NCBI RefSeq assembly: GCF_900142195.1
Contig: NZ_FRAB01000027.1
Span: forward strand, 26,916 to 90,915
Length of the DNA stretch: 64,000 nt
Direction: 5' to 3'
DNA from: Paraburkholderia terricola
GTDB lineage: Bacteria; Pseudomonadota; Gammaproteobacteria; Burkholderiales; Burkholderiaceae
Position numbers and translations under genes: made by a program
The notes under the pieces: generated by a model
Database searches by the model: none
The model's input: the letters and a program-made list of their open reading frames with translations, nothing else
What the model was told of the DNA's origin: nothing
Shown: one piece after another, positions 1 to 8,993 of the stretch
Layout: every line of letters begins with the position of its first letter
Numbering within the stretch: position 1 is the stretch's first letter

Positions 1-381
1 CACGTCGTCGATCGACTTGAGGCTCGCGGTCATCGGGCAGACCTTGTCGTGCGGCACGGCGATCAGCTTCGCGTCCACGCCCGATTCGTCGGTCATTTGC
101 AGCATGCCCAGCGCGCGTGCGCGCACCACGGAGCCGGCCAGCAGCGGGAACGGCGTGATCACCAGCACGTCGACCGGGTCGCCGTCGCCCGACAGGGTTT
201 GCGGAATGAAGCCGTAGTTGGCCGGATAGCGCATGCCCGTGCTGATGAAGCGGTCGACGACGAGCAGGCCCAAGTCCTTGTCGGCTTCGTACTTCACCGG
301 GTCGCTCTGCGCCGGGATTTCGATGATGACGTTGAAATCTTGCGGAAGGTCTTTGCCTGCGGGGACGTGATTGAAGCTCAT
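1..381 (-). CDS. ppa: inorganic pyrophosphatase, N-terminal 127 residues (runs off the left edge)
   Basis: Soluble family I pyrophosphatase, which hydrolyses PPi to two phosphates in the cytoplasm and so pulls biosynthetic reactions forward. The ATG is at 381 on the minus strand, and 127 residues are present of about 175 expected; the C-terminus lies outside the window. Visible hallmarks are the early EIPAQSDPVKYE stretch (residues 21-32) and the metal-binding signature DGDPVDVLV (residues 66-74), whose Asp66, Asp68 and Asp71 are the usual Mg-binding acids. The frame is open throughout. It is transcribed away from the aldehyde dehydrogenase gene at 642. Identification is firm from the signature; completeness cannot be judged. 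Confidence 0.96.
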   Translation of the reverse strand, partial: MSFNHVPAGKDLPQDFNVIIEIPAQSDPVKYEADKDLGLLVVDRFISTGMRYPANYGFIPQTLSGDGDPVDVLVITPFPLLAGSVVRARALGMLQMTDESGVDAKLIAVPHDKVCPMTASLKSIDDV

Positions 382-641
382 GGGCGCTCTCTGATCAGGA
401 TGGAATTCGGAACACGGCGTGCGGTGCGTGAGCCCGGGCGGCATGGATCGTGAAGCTCGCCTGGAGCCGCGGCCCCGCGGCCGGACAGTGCGGAATGCGC
501 CATTATAGCCAATCGGCCGGTGGCACCCGTCGCCGGATCGGCGCGATAATCGTCCCGCGTCTCTCGATTGTGCCTCTCGTTTGTGAACACCGCGTATCCG
601 GCCCCTCGTCAGTGCCGGCTGCGCGATCTCAAGGAGCATGC

Positions 642-2081
642 ATGGAAGAAGCCCGACACTTCATCGGCGGCGAATGGTCCGCGGGATCAGGCGGCGAGAC
701 GATCGCCGTGCTCGATCCCTCGGACGGCCAGCCGTTCACCCAGCTCGCGCGCGGCACCGCCGCGGATATCGACCAGGCGGTGCAGGCCGCCCGCCGCGCG
801 TTCGAAGGCGCATGGGGCGAGGCGAGCGCCGCCGAACGCGGCCGCGTGCTGTACCGGCTCTCGATGCTGGTCGCCGCCCGCCAGGAGGAACTTGCGCAAC
901 TCGAAGCCCGCGACACCGGCAAGCCGCTCAAACAGGCGCGCGCCGATGCGGCCGCGCTCGTGCGCTACTTCGAGTTCTACGCGGGCGCGGCGGACAAGCT
1001 GCACGGCGAAACGCTGCCTTATCAGGCCGGCTACACGGTGCTGACGATCCGCGAGCCGCACGGCGTGACCGGCCACATCGTGCCGTGGAACTATCCGATG
1101 CAGATTTTCGGCCGCAGCGTGGGCGCGGCGCTCGCCGCCGGCAACGCGTGCGTCGTCAAGCCGGCCGAGGATGCGTGTCTGTCCGTTCTGCGTGTCGCCG
1201 AACTGGCGGCCGAGGCCGGTTTGCCGGCGGGCGCGCTGAACGTCGTCACAGGTTATGGGCACGAGGCGGGAGCGGCTTTGGCATCCCATCCGGGCATCGA
1301 TCACATCTCGTTCACCGGCTCGCCCGAAACGGGCAAGCTGGTCACGCAAATGGCCGCCGAAAACCACGTGCCCGTCACGCTGGAACTGGGCGGCAAGTCG
1401 CCGCAAATCGTGTTCGCCGACGCGGATCTCGACGCGGCGCTCCCCGTGCTCGTCGCGGCGATCGTGCAGAACGCCGGGCAAACCTGCTCGGCGGGCAGTC
1501 GCGTGCTGATCGACCGGGCCATTTACGAACCCTTGCTCGACCGTCTGAGCGACGCGTTTCACGCGTTGCGCGTCGGTCCTTCGCATGCCGATCTCGACTG
1601 CGGGCCGCTCATCAACGCGAAACAGCAACGGCGCGTGTGGGACTTCCTCTCCGACGCGCAGCACGACGGCATTCCGATGGCGGCGCACGGCGAAGTGATC
1701 CCCGAAGCGCCGCAAAGCGGCTTCTATCAGGCGCCCACGCTGCTGCGCGACGTGCCCGCAGTCCACCGACTCGCGCGCGACGAAGTGTTCGGCCCGGTGC
1801 TCGCCGCGATGTCGTTCAGCGACGAGGACGAAGCGCTCGCGCTCGCCAACGGCACGCAGTTCGGCCTCGTGGCCGGCATCTGGACACGCGACGGCGCGCG
1901 GCAGATGCGTCTCGCGCGGCGCTTGCGTTCCGGTCAGGTGTTCATCAACAACTATGGCGCGGGCGGCGGCGTCGAGTTGCCGTTCGGCGGCGTCAAGCAT
2001 TCGGGCCACGGGCGCGAAAAAGGTTTCGAAGCGCTGTATGGCTTCACGGTGCTGAAAACCATCGCCATTCGTCACGGCTAG
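642..2081 (+). CDS. NAD(P)-dependent aldehyde dehydrogenase
   Basis: A 479-residue ALDH superfamily enzyme, oxidising an aldehyde to a carboxylate with NAD(P). I chose the ATG at 642 because AAGGAG lies at 631-636 and the family N-terminus (HFIGGEW) follows; the open frame upstream to 450 has no homologous look. Cofactor and catalytic residues are present: PWNYP with Asn150, VVKP with Lys173, general base Glu248 in LELGGKSP and nucleophile Cys282 in GQTCSAG. The SDR gene starts 67 bases downstream with a similar ribosome site and an MFS importer follows, so a three-gene catabolic unit is likely. The substrate cannot be read from sequence; betaine-, aminobutyr- or hydroxy-aldehydes are all possible for this class. 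Confidence 0.93.
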   Translation: MEEARHFIGGEWSAGSGGETIAVLDPSDGQPFTQLARGTAADIDQAVQAARRAFEGAWGEASAAERGRVLYRLSMLVAARQEELAQLEARDTGKPLKQARADAAALVRYFEFYAGAADKLHGETLPYQAGYTVLTIREPHGVTGHIVPWNYPMQIFGRSVGAALAAGNACVVKPAEDACLSVLRVAELAAEAGLPAGALNVVTGYGHEAGAALASHPGIDHISFTGSPETGKLVTQMAAENHVPVTLELGGKSPQIVFADADLDAALPVLVAAIVQNAGQTCSAGSRVLIDRAIYEPLLDRLSDAFHALRVGPSHADLDCGPLINAKQQRRVWDFLSDAQHDGIPMAAHGEVIPEAPQSGFYQAPTLLRDVPAVHRLARDEVFGPVLAAMSFSDEDEALALANGTQFGLVAGIWTRDGARQMRLARRLRSGQVFINNYGAGGGVELPFGGVKHSGHGREKGFEALYGFTVLKTIAIRHG

Positions 2082-2148
2082 GCGTGGTTGATTAGGCACT
2101 GGGTTCATCGCAAACGCATCACCATTCACAACAAACAGCGGAGACATC

Positions 2149-2907
2149 ATGCGGTTGACAGGTAAGACAGCCATCGTCACAGGTGGCGGATCGGGTTTCG
2201 GCGAAGGCATCGCGAAGACCTACGCGCGCGAAGGCGCGAACGTCGTGGTCAACGATCTGAACGGCGCGGCCGCCGAACGCGTGGCGAGTGAAATCGCGCT
2301 GGCGGGCGGCAAGGCGATCGCGGTGCCGGGCAACGTCGCGCAACAGGACGACTGGCGCAAGCTGCGCGAAGCCGCGCTCGAAGACTTCGGCAGCGTGCAG
2401 ATCGTCGTCAACAATGCGGGCACGACGCATCGCAACAAGCCGGTGATGGAAGTGACCGAAGCCGAGTTCGACCGCGTGTATGCGGTGAACGTCAAAAGCA
2501 TCTACTGGAGCGTGCAGGAATTCGTGCCGTACTTTCGCGAGCAAGGCGGCGGCTGTTTCATCAACATCGCGTCGACGGCCGGCGTGCGGCCGCGGCCGGG
2601 CCTCGTCTGGTACAACGGCAGCAAGGGCGCGGTGATCATCGCGAGCAAATCGCTTGCCGTCGAACTGGGCCCTGACCGCATTCGCGTGAACTGCGTGAAC
2701 CCGGTGATCGGCGAAACGGCGCTGCTTTCCGAATTCATGGGCGTCGAGGACACGCCGGAAAATCGTCAGCGCTTTCTCGCGGGCATTCCGCTCGGGCGGT
2801 TCTCCACGCCGCAGGATATCGCCAACGCCGCGCTGTATCTGGCTTCGGACGAAGCAGAGTTCATCACGGGCGTGTGTCTCGAAGTCGACGGCGGGCGCTG
2901 CGTGTAG
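2149..2907 (+). CDS. SDR-family NAD(P)-dependent oxidoreductase
   Basis: A 252-residue classical short-chain dehydrogenase/reductase. The nucleotide-binding TGGGSGFG motif is at residues 11-18, NNAG at 88-91, and the catalytic set is Ser142, Tyr155 and Lys159 (YNGSK). An acidic residue after the second beta strand (VVNDLN) favours NAD over NADP. Length is typical. A GGAGA ribosome site precedes the ATG. It sits between the aldehyde dehydrogenase and an importer on the same strand, so it probably oxidises the imported alcohol or hydroxyacid, or an intermediate next to the aldehyde. The exact substrate is unknown. Confidence 0.93.
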   Translation: MRLTGKTAIVTGGGSGFGEGIAKTYAREGANVVVNDLNGAAAERVASEIALAGGKAIAVPGNVAQQDDWRKLREAALEDFGSVQIVVNNAGTTHRNKPVMEVTEAEFDRVYAVNVKSIYWSVQEFVPYFREQGGGCFINIASTAGVRPRPGLVWYNGSKGAVIIASKSLAVELGPDRIRVNCVNPVIGETALLSEFMGVEDTPENRQRFLAGIPLGRFSTPQDIANAALYLASDEAEFITGVCLEVDGGRCV

Positions 2908-3094
2908 GTGACGCGCAGGTGGCGCGCAGGTGACTTGTAGGCGGCGCCCAGCTTGCCGCCGCGGGCCGTCGCACGCGCGGCCCGCTTGCAATGTCAGTGT
3001 TTTCCCCCGGTATCTATTCGTCATGCAAGCCATTCCGCGCGGATAGAATCGGGCGACAGCGGCACTTCATTTCCACAAGAAAAGAGGAGACATC

Positions 3095-4414
3095 ATGGCC
3101 AGTCCCGCAGATCCGCTTCACCATCCCGGCGCGGGTGCGCCGCCTTCCAGCTTCGAAGAGGCCACCTACCGCAAAGTCGGCTGGCGGCTGACGCCGTTCT
3201 TGATGCTGTGCTACGTGGTCGCGTATCTGGACCGCGTCAACGTCGGTTTCGCCAAGCTGCAAATGAGCGCGGACCTCGGTCTGAGCGACGCCGTATATGG
3301 CTTCGGCGCGGGGATTTTCTTCCTCGGCTATTTCATCTTCGAAATTCCGAGCAACGTGATCCTGCACAAAGTGGGCGCGCGCGTGTGGATCGCGCGGATC
3401 ATGGTGTCGTGGGGCGTGATCTCGATGCTGACGATGTTCGTCACCACGCCCACCATGTTCTACGTCATGCGCTTCCTGCTCGGCATCGCCGAAGCGGGCT
3501 TCTTCCCCGGCATCATCCTGTACCTCACCTATTGGTATCCGTCGCACCGGCGCGGCCGCATGACCACCTGGTTCATGACGGCGATCGCGCTCTCCGGCGT
3601 GATCGGCGGTCCGATCTCGGGCTACATCATGAAGAGCTTCAACGGCGCGAACGGCTGGCACGGCTGGCAGTGGCTGTTTCTGCTCGAAGGTATTCCGTCG
3701 GTGCTGGTCGGCATTCTGGTGTTCTTCATCCTCGACGACCGCATCGCGAAGGCCAAGTGGCTTACCGCCGAAGAGAAGGAGTTGCTCGAGCGCCATGTGT
3801 CCGCGGAGGAAGCCACCAAGCACGACATGCCGATCCGCCAGGTGCTCACGAGCGGGCGCGTGCTGATGCTGAGCCTCACGTACTTCTCGTTCGTGATGGG
3901 TCTTTACGGCGTGAGCTTCTGGTTGCCGACCATCATCAAGACGACCGGCGTGACCGACGCGTTCGCGATCGGTCTGTTGTCCGCGATTCCGTTCGCGGCG
4001 GCGGTGGTGGCGATGGTGCTCGTGTCGCGTAGCGCGGATCGCCACCGCGAGCGGCGCTGGCATATCGCGTTGCCGGCGTTCGCGGGCGCGATTGGTTTGA
4101 TTCTCTCTGTTGTGTGGACGCACAACACGGTATTGGCGATGGCTTCGCTCACGCTCGCCACGATGGGGATTCTCACCACGCTGCCGCTGTTCTGGAGTTT
4201 GCCGACCGCGATTCTTGCGGGTACGGGCGCGGCGGCCGGGATTGCGATGATTAATTCGATTGGGAATCTGGCGGGCTTTCTCAGTCCGTATGCGGTGGGG
4301 TGGCTCAAGCAGGCAACCTCGGCGAATGATTCGGGGATGTATATGCTGGCCGGGTTTCTCGTGCTTGGCGGGTTGCTGGCGATTAGTGTGCCGGCGAAGA
4401 TGGTCAATAAGTAA
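3095..4414 (+). CDS. MFS transporter, anion:cation symporter (ACS) type
   Basis: A 439-residue inner-membrane major facilitator. The hydrophilic N-terminus is followed by about twelve hydrophobic segments. The first helix with its loop (LCYVVAYLDRVNVGFAKLQM) and the EIPSN stretch in helix 2 are characteristic of the anion:cation symporter group that takes up sugar acids, tartrate, phthalate and similar organic acids. AGAGGAGA precedes the ATG. It lies 187 bases after the SDR gene, same strand, and probably imports the substrate handled by the two upstream dehydrogenases. The substrate is inferred only as an organic anion. Confidence 0.92.
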   Translation: MASPADPLHHPGAGAPPSSFEEATYRKVGWRLTPFLMLCYVVAYLDRVNVGFAKLQMSADLGLSDAVYGFGAGIFFLGYFIFEIPSNVILHKVGARVWIARIMVSWGVISMLTMFVTTPTMFYVMRFLLGIAEAGFFPGIILYLTYWYPSHRRGRMTTWFMTAIALSGVIGGPISGYIMKSFNGANGWHGWQWLFLLEGIPSVLVGILVFFILDDRIAKAKWLTAEEKELLERHVSAEEATKHDMPIRQVLTSGRVLMLSLTYFSFVMGLYGVSFWLPTIIKTTGVTDAFAIGLLSAIPFAAAVVAMVLVSRSADRHRERRWHIALPAFAGAIGLILSVVWTHNTVLAMASLTLATMGILTTLPLFWSLPTAILAGTGAAAGIAMINSIGNLAGFLSPYAVGWLKQATSANDSGMYMLAGFLVLGGLLAISVPAKMVNK

Positions 4415-4438
4415 GTGGCGGCGGTTTTTGCTGGCGCT

Positions 4439-4478
4439 TCGCTGGTCCAGATACCCGATTGCGGTTCTGGACCAGCGA
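4439..4478. terminator. perfect 13-bp inverted repeat after the MFS gene
   Basis: TCGCTGGTCCAGA at 4439-4451 pairs exactly with TCTGGACCAGCGA at 4466-4478 across a 14-base loop. It lies between the convergent MFS and lipoprotein genes. No clear U-tract follows on either strand, so it may stall transcription or protect the 3' end rather than act as a standard intrinsic terminator. Confidence 0.5.
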
Positions 4479-4533
4479 GCTAGACGCGCTCGCCGTCTTC
4501 ATCAGGAGCGAGGCGGCTCGCTCCTCGATGGAC

Positions 4534-5178
4534 CTACTTCCCGCTTAACAGATCCTTGGTCCGCAGCGTAATCGCCGACAGGCCTTTTTCCACGATCTCC
4601 TGCCAGTCGCTGGCAACCACGACCTTCTTGGATTCGCTAACGCGCGTCTTGACGGTCTGCTCACCATGAAGCGCGCCGACATCGCCTGACAACTGCAGTT
4701 CCGACTTCTGGTTGGTTGAAATGGACCAGAAGCCGGGCTGGAACCAGGCCCAGAAATCGATGATTTGCGCCGTCACCGGAGTGGCGGCGGCAAAGTTGGG
4801 GTCGTCCTGCTTCACGACGATGTAGCCGGCCTCCTGAAAGCCTGTAGCCAATGCGCTTTCAACGAGGCCAGAGACCGTCTTGCCTTCGGGAAGCACCACG
4901 TCGCCGAGCGCCTTGCCATAACTGTTTCTCTTCCGACCGATCGCGCGAGCTTTCGACGCATCGCCAGAATCTTCAGCCGGATCCAGTGACGCCATGTCGG
5001 CGCTGGGAGGGGCGACCGTGAACGTGCGTTTGTCCTGTACGGAATCAATGCGTACGTATTTCCCCGTTGCAGGATTTTTGCCTTGAGGCGCGGAGACGTC
5101 GACAGTTGTCCGGCCTGCCGCGCATCCGGCGAGAATGGACACGGCGAGACCATAGATAGCGATTCGACCCAATAGCAT
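4534..5178 (-). CDS. putative lipoprotein, faintly YajG-like
   Basis: A 214-residue exported protein. Residues 1-19 form a lipoprotein signal ending in the lipobox LAGC, so Cys19 should be lipidated. AGGGG lies about ten bases before the ATG. The body has a central segment (VSGLVESALATGFQEAGY) reminiscent of YajG-type lipoproteins, in which a helix is followed by paired strands and a C-terminal helix. That similarity is from memory and weak. It is minus strand, convergent with the MFS gene, and AT-richer than the genes to its left. Function unknown. Confidence 0.75.
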   Translation of the reverse strand: MLLGRIAIYGLAVSILAGCAAGRTTVDVSAPQGKNPATGKYVRIDSVQDKRTFTVAPPSADMASLDPAEDSGDASKARAIGRKRNSYGKALGDVVLPEGKTVSGLVESALATGFQEAGYIVVKQDDPNFAAATPVTAQIIDFWAWFQPGFWSISTNQKSELQLSGDVGALHGEQTVKTRVSESKKVVVASDWQEIVEKGLSAITLRTKDLLSGK

Positions 5179-5407
5179 GATTGTTTTACCCCTAGTTGAA
5201 GATTGATTGTTTTAATTGCCAAACCAAACGTTCGACGGTGCGGCGCGAGAAGATGGATGCGCTTGAGCTGATTCCGCCGGATCGGAAGAATATCGTGATT
5301 CTCGTTCGGTAATCCAATGGTTCGGCATTATTCCAACTTCTGGAGGTCTTTTTGAAAAGAAGTGTCGAGGAGAAGCTTCTTGCTCAAAATCTCTCTGGAG
5401 CATTGAT

Positions 5408-5537
5408 ATGCGTCGGCTGTTTATGCTTGCGCTGTTTCTGATGTGTTTCCCAGCTTGCTCTCGCGGAGCCGCCGAATTTTAATGCGGGAGTGACTTGCGT
5501 CATGGTTGCTGGTGGATGCAGTGGTCTGGAAAGTTGA
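5408..5537 (+). pseudogene. tiny secreted-protein gene with one frameshift
   Basis: An ATG at 5408, seven bases after GGAG (5397-5400), begins a good signal peptide (MRRLFMLALFLMCFPA), but this frame stops at 5480. In the +1 frame the same hydrophobic run leads into LALAEPPNFNAGVTC and ends at 5535-5537. Joining the frames gives about 43 residues with a plausible signal-peptidase site (ALA before EP) and two cysteines in the mature part. One indel would explain it. It lies in the long gap between two lipoprotein genes. It could instead be a real 24-residue peptide or chance. Confidence 0.3.
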
Positions 5538-5862
5538 TGCTTCAGGTCGCACTGCATCCGACATCGCATCTTTTCATGCCAGGGCTGCAGCGGTCGTTTT
5601 ATGACTTTCGCATAGACGCCCGGACGTGTGCTGCGATCGTCCAACGTCAACATACAGCCATTCGCCCTTGCGCTCAGCGCCGACGTTCAAGTGACCGCTT
5701 TGCAAAGAAATTAGCCCCTCTTCCCCACGTCGATGCGGAGCCCTATCGTGACCTTACCGCCGTGGCGCCACGGTAGTACGCGCGACGCAGAAAGTGAAGT
5801 GCGGTGTCCAGCATCAGCGCTTGCTGTGATGCACCGCGCAGCTGGGCAACCGCTACTTCAAA

Positions 5863-6555
5863 TCAAATGGGATGATTCAGATCGGCCGCGAGTTGGGATG
5901 CGATGTTGTTTGCCCCTTCCGTCAAATCGAGTTTGATATCGGTGGCTACCACATTCAACTTCGAGTAGTTGAACGTTTTCCTGTATATAGCATTGCCGGC
6001 ATCGAGCGGGTCGGAATCGTTCGGCTTTCTTCTGAAGTGCAACAAGTTGTCGGCCTTCGGATACATCACGGCATTAGCAGAGACATAAAGATTTCCCGAC
6101 TGCAACTGGTAGCCAACATCGACGAATAGGACTGCGCTTGCCGAAGCATTGTCAAAGACGATTCTTTTCTGCGTGCTCGAGTTGACAGTCTCGACATCGA
6201 GCGGCGCGGCAAATTTGATGGTCTGAAGCATGCCAACTGCACTGTTGGACGCCTGCTTCATGACGGCGCGGAAGTCATAATCGTGGAGTTGCTCAAGCAT
6301 CGGAGCGGCGGTGCTTTCCGCCGAAGAGCGCCGGGCCGCATCGATTCCCGCTGCAACCAGAGCTCCGAGGAGGCCCGTGGCGCCAGCATTGGTAGGCGTC
6401 ACTGTCACCAACAAGCTATTCTGGGGAATGAATAGCGCACCGGCTACCGGTCCGAGTTCATGCTGCTCCTGCTTCGTTACCGACATGGGTGGTGTCGTCG
6501 CACATCCGGCCAGCGCTGCGATAAACAACAACAAAAAGAGGTTTCTCAGGTTCAT
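5863..6555 (-). CDS. putative lipoprotein of unknown family
   Basis: A 230-residue exported lipoprotein. The signal runs to the lipobox LAGC with Cys18 as the lipidation site. The mature protein starts with polar residues, has a Gly/Ala-rich helix near residues 60-75 (GLLGALVAAGIDAARR), and then mixed alpha/beta sequence with a predicted strand pair around SAVLFVDVGYQL. I do not recognise the family. It is on the minus strand, like the lipoprotein at 4534-5178, but the two are not obviously related in sequence. Codon use is less GC-extreme than in flanking housekeeping genes, consistent with acquisition. Confidence 0.72.
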   Translation of the reverse strand: MNLRNLFLLLFIAALAGCATTPPMSVTKQEQHELGPVAGALFIPQNSLLVTVTPTNAGATGLLGALVAAGIDAARRSSAESTAAPMLEQLHDYDFRAVMKQASNSAVGMLQTIKFAAPLDVETVNSSTQKRIVFDNASASAVLFVDVGYQLQSGNLYVSANAVMYPKADNLLHFRRKPNDSDPLDAGNAIYRKTFNYSKLNVVATDIKLDLTEGANNIASQLAADLNHPI

Positions 6556-7189
6556 TTCCGGGATCAGTTCCGAGTTAGCGTGTGATTAAGATGGCAGCGC
6601 CCGTAAGCCATATGGCCTTTCCATCAATCGTTTCGGCGGATTCAGCGCGGCAGTGCAGAGGGCTGAACAGACGAAGTCGAATGATCGCGCGCTGCGATAA
6701 CATTAACGACAGATTTTTGATTAACTTTAGCGAACGGCGACATTAAGAGGTTCGTCGATGACCGGAGTGGCTAAATACGGAGACGCCTGAGAAGGCCATG
6801 CCATCAACCGCTAACTCGCGCGAAGTTAGCGCGAACATCCCGTCAAGCGCGAATGAGGGTCTTCCACTGGCAAGCAATGCAATAGACGCTATCACCCGCT
6901 TCGTGATAATGGGGCAATAAATCGCATATGTTCTGCCGCCGGACGCTGCTGGCTTCCCTATTTCCACGGTGAACGGCGCACCGCATTTGCCGAACCATGA
7001 GCGTCCGCTTCGGCGAAACTGGAGCGGCTTAGGGTCGGTTGATCGGAGACTGCCGCGATTTGTCTCGGTTCGGCCAGGAAGAGACGTCGCTCGACGGAGC
7101 TATATGGCTGAAACTCATCGCGTTTCGGTCACATCTTCTCCATGTTACGATCCGCAGCAATTCAAACGAGCGTACGAGGGCGAGCGGCC
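6556..7189. other. gene-free stretch with a small hairpin
   Basis: No convincing gene. An inverted repeat GCTAACT / AGTTAGC (6810-6816 and 6824-6830, 7-base loop) lies roughly mid-way. The part around 7000-7100 resembles other degenerate spacers in this accessory region (see findings). The sequence just before 6740 is markedly AT-rich. Confidence 0.5.
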
Positions 7190-8224
7190 GTGGCTGAGAA
7201 GAAAACGGATGAAAAAAATTTCAAGGAAAAGAAAGGTTGGAAGGACAACCTATTGTCCTCCAGCGTGCCGATGGAATTTGAAGTATCCAAACTGTTAGTG
7301 AAGCATGGCTTTTCCACCAGTGCCGATTATTCCTATACCCGGCACGGCGCACAGGGAAGAGACGACTTCTCCGTTGACCTTCACGCGTCAATCTACCTGC
7401 CGTATCGCAGGCCGAACGAGATCACAACAGAATTCCAGTTGTTGATAGAGTGCAAGCATCGGCATCGCAACAACAAATGGTTGTTTTTTCCGGACCCGAA
7501 CCTCAGCGACTTCTCATCGTTTACCCTGGGCCATACGCTACGGGTTGTAGACGATTTCGCGCCCGTGATGCTGGATACCCAGCCCTCTACCGCTTTCGAC
7601 AACAAGGAAGAGCTCTGTATCAAGGGTGTCGAGATTGATCTGAGCAATGGAACAGTGCATGACGCAGAAATAAGAAGAGGCCTAGCCCAACTGCAATACG
7701 CTCTGCCGCGCCTAGTAACAGAAGCAATCGAGTGGAATTTGGGCATGCACCCGGAAGAGTGTTACCCCTTCCTCTACTGCCCAATCTTGCTGACGACATC
7801 GGAAATACTGGTCGCAAAACCAGACACGACAATCGCAAGTGTGGAGAATGCAAACGCGCTAACGGACCTTGCAACTCCTGCCTCTTGGGTGGTGGTCTAC
7901 TGCGAGCAGACGCAGGACTTCCAGCGGCATCGGCAGGTCGCGTGCGAGCCACTGTCCGGACTGGCCGAGTCAGGTGCCACTGACTGGATAGACGCGGTGC
8001 GAAAGAGCGCAGGAGTTCACGATTACGGTCTTCCGTCTGCGGCATGTGAAGAACTGACCGACGGATATTCACGCGGGAGACTTAGCAAATACTTTGGGCA
8101 GTTCATCGTCTGCTCATTGCCACACTTCGAGTCACTGCTAGGCAAGCTGAAGACGGTCGCCAGCAAGACGGACAAGACGCGAAAGGAATTGTGGGTCAAA
8201 CCGTCGTCAGAACTATCGGTATGA
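7190..8224 (+). CDS. unknown protein with PD-(D/E)xK nuclease-like core
   Basis: A 344-residue protein from a GTG at 7190, which has GAGGG nine bases upstream; an in-frame ATG at 7142 lacks a ribosome site and would add 16 residues. The N-terminus is very charged (KKTDEKNFKEKK). The segment up to about residue 95 has the layout of a restriction-endonuclease fold: an acidic helix (PMEFEVSKLLVKHGF), Asp63 in FSVDL, then a hydrophobic strand ending in Glu87-Cys-Lys89 (LLIECK). The remaining 250 residues are unrecognised. It sits alone among accessory genes, which fits a defence or mobile-element role, but this is inference. The fold call rests on motif spacing only. Confidence 0.7.
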   Translation: MAEKKTDEKNFKEKKGWKDNLLSSSVPMEFEVSKLLVKHGFSTSADYSYTRHGAQGRDDFSVDLHASIYLPYRRPNEITTEFQLLIECKHRHRNNKWLFFPDPNLSDFSSFTLGHTLRVVDDFAPVMLDTQPSTAFDNKEELCIKGVEIDLSNGTVHDAEIRRGLAQLQYALPRLVTEAIEWNLGMHPEECYPFLYCPILLTTSEILVAKPDTTIASVENANALTDLATPASWVVVYCEQTQDFQRHRQVACEPLSGLAESGATDWIDAVRKSAGVHDYGLPSAACEELTDGYSRGRLSKYFGQFIVCSLPHFESLLGKLKTVASKTDKTRKELWVKPSSELSV

Positions 8225-8354
8225 TGAGGTCGGCCGCCTTAAGACAGGCGGAGCAAAAGGTGGACAGGTGTTTGGGCTCGCCCCTCTGCCATTTTCTCGC
8301 AGAAATGCGACTTTACGCGTCTAGTATGCCTGCTATGAAAGGGTAGACGAGCGG

Positions 8355-8954
8355 TTACTTTGAAGAGGCTTCTCCATGCCTCTCATGCCATTCGCCGGTA
8401 GCTTGTCGAAACGCTTCGCCGTGAGAAGTAGTGCCGTTATGAAGCATCGCGCTTGCAAATTCGGCAAACCCTTCGAGCACATCGAGCGGATCGGCGCTCG
8501 GCTCTCGGTCAGTGCCTTTTGCATCTTCCTCACGCATCGCCCGAAAGATTCCTTGGGACAGGAAGACGTTAGCATCCTCTTCCGTCACTGCCGCTCGCAG
8601 GTTGTGCGCTAGGCGATTGCGGATCTTGTTCAAGTGGCGGATGCCGCCAATGATCATCTCAATCACTGGGGCATCCGACCTTAGCAAGTTCGCCTTTTGT
8701 GCAAAGGTTAAGCGGGCTTCATCGAGATCGCCGAGAGCAGGATTTGCGTGCTGAAGGTACTCCGTGAGGTAGTGTTCGAGATATAGATGCGCGCGAAGAA
8801 TGCGTCCAATACTGTCAGTGTCTTGATTCCAGCGTTCCTTCATCGCGTCGTAATCCGCTTCCATTGCAGCGAACGCTTTCTCACGACCGCCCATAAGTTC
8901 AAGGGCGCGCGTGGCAATGAACTTGACCTCGTTGGGGGGACTCGTTTCAGTCAT
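8355..8954 (-). CDS. HEPN-like protein of unknown function
   Basis: A 199-residue, mostly helical protein. The ATG at 8954 is preceded by AAGGAGA; an earlier ATG at 9038 lacks a ribosome site. Residues 50-120 contain a helix pair (RILRAHLYLEHYLTEYL, then IIGGIRHLNKIRNRLAHN) that ends in Arg112-x4-His117. That matches the Rx4-6H pattern of HEPN domains, many of which are RNases of toxin or abortive-infection systems. DUF4145-like and mannitol-repressor-like helical proteins share this look, so nuclease activity is not established. It converges with the PD-(D/E)xK-like gene. No antitoxin-like partner is adjacent. Confidence 0.72.
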   Translation of the reverse strand: MTETSPPNEVKFIATRALELMGGREKAFAAMEADYDAMKERWNQDTDSIGRILRAHLYLEHYLTEYLQHANPALGDLDEARLTFAQKANLLRSDAPVIEMIIGGIRHLNKIRNRLAHNLRAAVTEEDANVFLSQGIFRAMREEDAKGTDREPSADPLDVLEGFAEFASAMLHNGTTSHGEAFRQATGEWHERHGEASSK

Positions 8955-8980
8955 GACCGTCTCCTTGTATCTGTTTTGCT

Positions 8981-8993
8981 GTGCAATATGCAC
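8981..8993. promoter_or_regulatory. GTGCA-ATA-TGCAC palindrome upstream of the HEPN-like gene
   Basis: A 13-base imperfectly spaced palindrome with 5-base arms lies 27 bases before the HEPN-like start codon, where an operator could act. Its short arms make chance possible. Confidence 0.3.

Noticed and set aside
687..2210. Long minus-strand open frame over the aldehyde dehydrogenase and similar long frames over ppc, zwf, rarA, ftsK and argH
   Set aside because: These are antisense shadows caused by high GC and third-position bias: Arg/His/Ala-rich, no family motifs, no ribosome sites.
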